In this document: piece after piece, positions 5,849-6,497 of the stretch
Position numbering within the stretch: position 1 is the first letter of the stretch
Layout: every line of letters begins with the position of its first letter
Assembly (NCBI GenBank): GCA_035655355.1
Contig: DASRUQ010000002.1
Location: 1-6,497 of the forward strand
Source of the DNA: 2-12-FULL-43-11 sp035655355
GTDB lineage: Bacteria; Patescibacteriota; Minisyncoccia; UBA6257; Colwellbacteraceae
DNA: 6,497 nt
Direction of reading: 5' to 3'
Made by a program: the position numbers and the translations under genes
The notes under the pieces: model-generated
Database searches by the model: none
What the model was told of the DNA's origin: nothing
The model's input: the letters and a program-made list of their open reading frames with translations, nothing else

Positions 5849-6497
5849 ATGAATAAATTTGATTCACTTAGGCCAAAGAATCTTTATGACGACGTCCTTG
5901 CCCAAAGAAAATTGGACGGAACCGAGTTTTTCCGGTTGTACGCCGATAAGTTTGTGGATGTGAGATGCCTCGCGTGCAATGCCGACGGGTCGTTTGAATT
6001 TCATAAGTGGGGTTTCAGCCATAAAAGATGCCAGAACTGCAGTACTCTTTATGTCAGCCCAAGACCGAAAGAGGATCTTTTAATAAGCTATTATAACGAT
6101 TTTAAATCTCCCAATATGTGGACACGGCTTTTGCTGAGTGCCGATACGGAGAGAAAAAAATTGCAATACCAGCCAAGGGCAGAACTGATCCTTTCGCTTA
6201 CTAAGCTCGATAAGAATAAGAATGCCGTGATCGTTGATGTGGGAGCTGGCTCCGGCGCCTTCTGTCTTGCCATGAAGAGTACCGGTATGTTTAACAAAGT
6301 GGTGGCGTTAGACATCGCTGATGAGGCGTTAGAAGCTTGCGAGAAAAACGGACTGGATACGATCAAAGGAATGATATCAGATGCAGAGACCAGTTCCGCC
6401 GATCTCATCACAGTTAATGATCTTATTGAACACCTGTTTAATCCAAAAGAGTTTCTTATAGATAGTCTTCGAGTACTTAAGGCTGGCGGCTATATAT
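5849..6497 (+). CDS. Class I SAM methyltransferase with N-terminal four-cysteine zinc knuckle (truncated by window end)
   Basis: Only the first 216 codons are present; the frame is open at the end of the window. ATG 5849 lies 3 bases after the previous stop and is preceded only by a weak purine run. Residues 36-73 contain two Cys pairs, C40/C43 (VRCLACNADG) and C61/C64 (KRCQNCSTLYVSPRP), the arrangement of a small zinc ribbon often found before sugar or small-molecule methyltransferase domains. The methyltransferase core follows: AVIVDVGAGSGAFCLAM (126-142) is motif I, KVVALDIADEALEAC (150-164) contains Asp155 for the SAM ribose, and ADLITVNDLIEHLFNP (184-199) is the motif IV region with the LIEHL signature. 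SLRVLKAGGYI (206-216) enters the strand 5 region. It probably methylates a sugar or glycan intermediate of this locus; the acceptor is unknown. Confidence 0.82.
   Translation, partial: MNKFDSLRPKNLYDDVLAQRKLDGTEFFRLYADKFVDVRCLACNADGSFEFHKWGFSHKRCQNCSTLYVSPRPKEDLLISYYNDFKSPNMWTRLLLSADTERKKLQYQPRAELILSLTKLDKNKNAVIVDVGAGSGAFCLAMKSTGMFNKVVALDIADEALEACEKNGLDTIKGMISDAETSSADLITVNDLIEHLFNPKEFLIDSLRVLKAGGYI

Noticed and set aside
1..6497. CRISPR array, insertion sequence, tRNA/rRNA, intrinsic terminator or riboswitch
   Set aside because: By eye there are no regularly spaced repeats, terminal inverted repeats, transposase motifs or GC-rich hairpins followed by T runs; the longest gap between recognised genes is about 70 bases (218-287).

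Overview
This window is an almost gap-free piece of a cell-surface polysaccharide or glycan biosynthesis locus. All genes lie on the plus strand, neighbouring genes are a few bases apart or overlap, and no terminator or clear promoter is visible, so it reads as the middle of one long operon. The code is standard: TAA, TAG and TGA all end plausible genes, and the TGA at 4349-4351 closes a complete dehydrogenase domain. Composition is moderate and uneven, about 39% GC by hand count in the first methyltransferase and about 48% in part of the hydroxyacid dehydrogenase gene. None of the six internal start codons has a convincing Shine-Dalgarno sequence. The tight packing, lack of Shine-Dalgarno sites and gene fusion would suit a candidate-phylum (CPR/Patescibacteria-like) or other uncultured bacterium, but the lineage cannot be fixed from this sequence.

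Layout: the window opens in the C-terminal end of a GT4-type glycosyltransferase (2-217). Next comes a class I methyltransferase (288-899) preceded in the same frame by a 25-codon piece that looks like its lost N-terminus, split off by a TAA. A second, FkbM-like putative methyltransferase follows (906-1754). The centrepiece is one 858-residue polypeptide (1775-4351) made of three complete enzymes: a KdsB-like CMP-sugar cytidylyltransferase, a family 2 glycosyltransferase and a zinc-type medium-chain alcohol dehydrogenase. It is followed by a cyclase/kynurenine-formamidase-like metal hydrolase (4348-4926, 4-base overlap), a D-2-hydroxyacid dehydrogenase (4931-5845), and the first 216 codons of another methyltransferase with an N-terminal four-cysteine knuckle (5849 to the window end).

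How the genes may work together (inference): the cytidylyltransferase would activate a 2-keto-3-deoxy acid or similar acidic sugar with CTP, and the fused GT2 would use that or another sugar in chain assembly. The fused alcohol dehydrogenase, the cyclase-type hydrolase and the 2-hydroxyacid dehydrogenase would make or tailor the acidic sugar through alcohol oxidation, lactone or amide hydrolysis, and keto/hydroxy acid conversion. The methyltransferases would cap or decorate the product. The cytidylyltransferase departs from classical CMP-Kdo synthetase at the motifs near the sugar site, so the sugar may not be Kdo. The most noteworthy observations are the three-enzyme fusion, this possible undescribed CMP-sugar pathway, and the in-frame stop ahead of the first methyltransferase.
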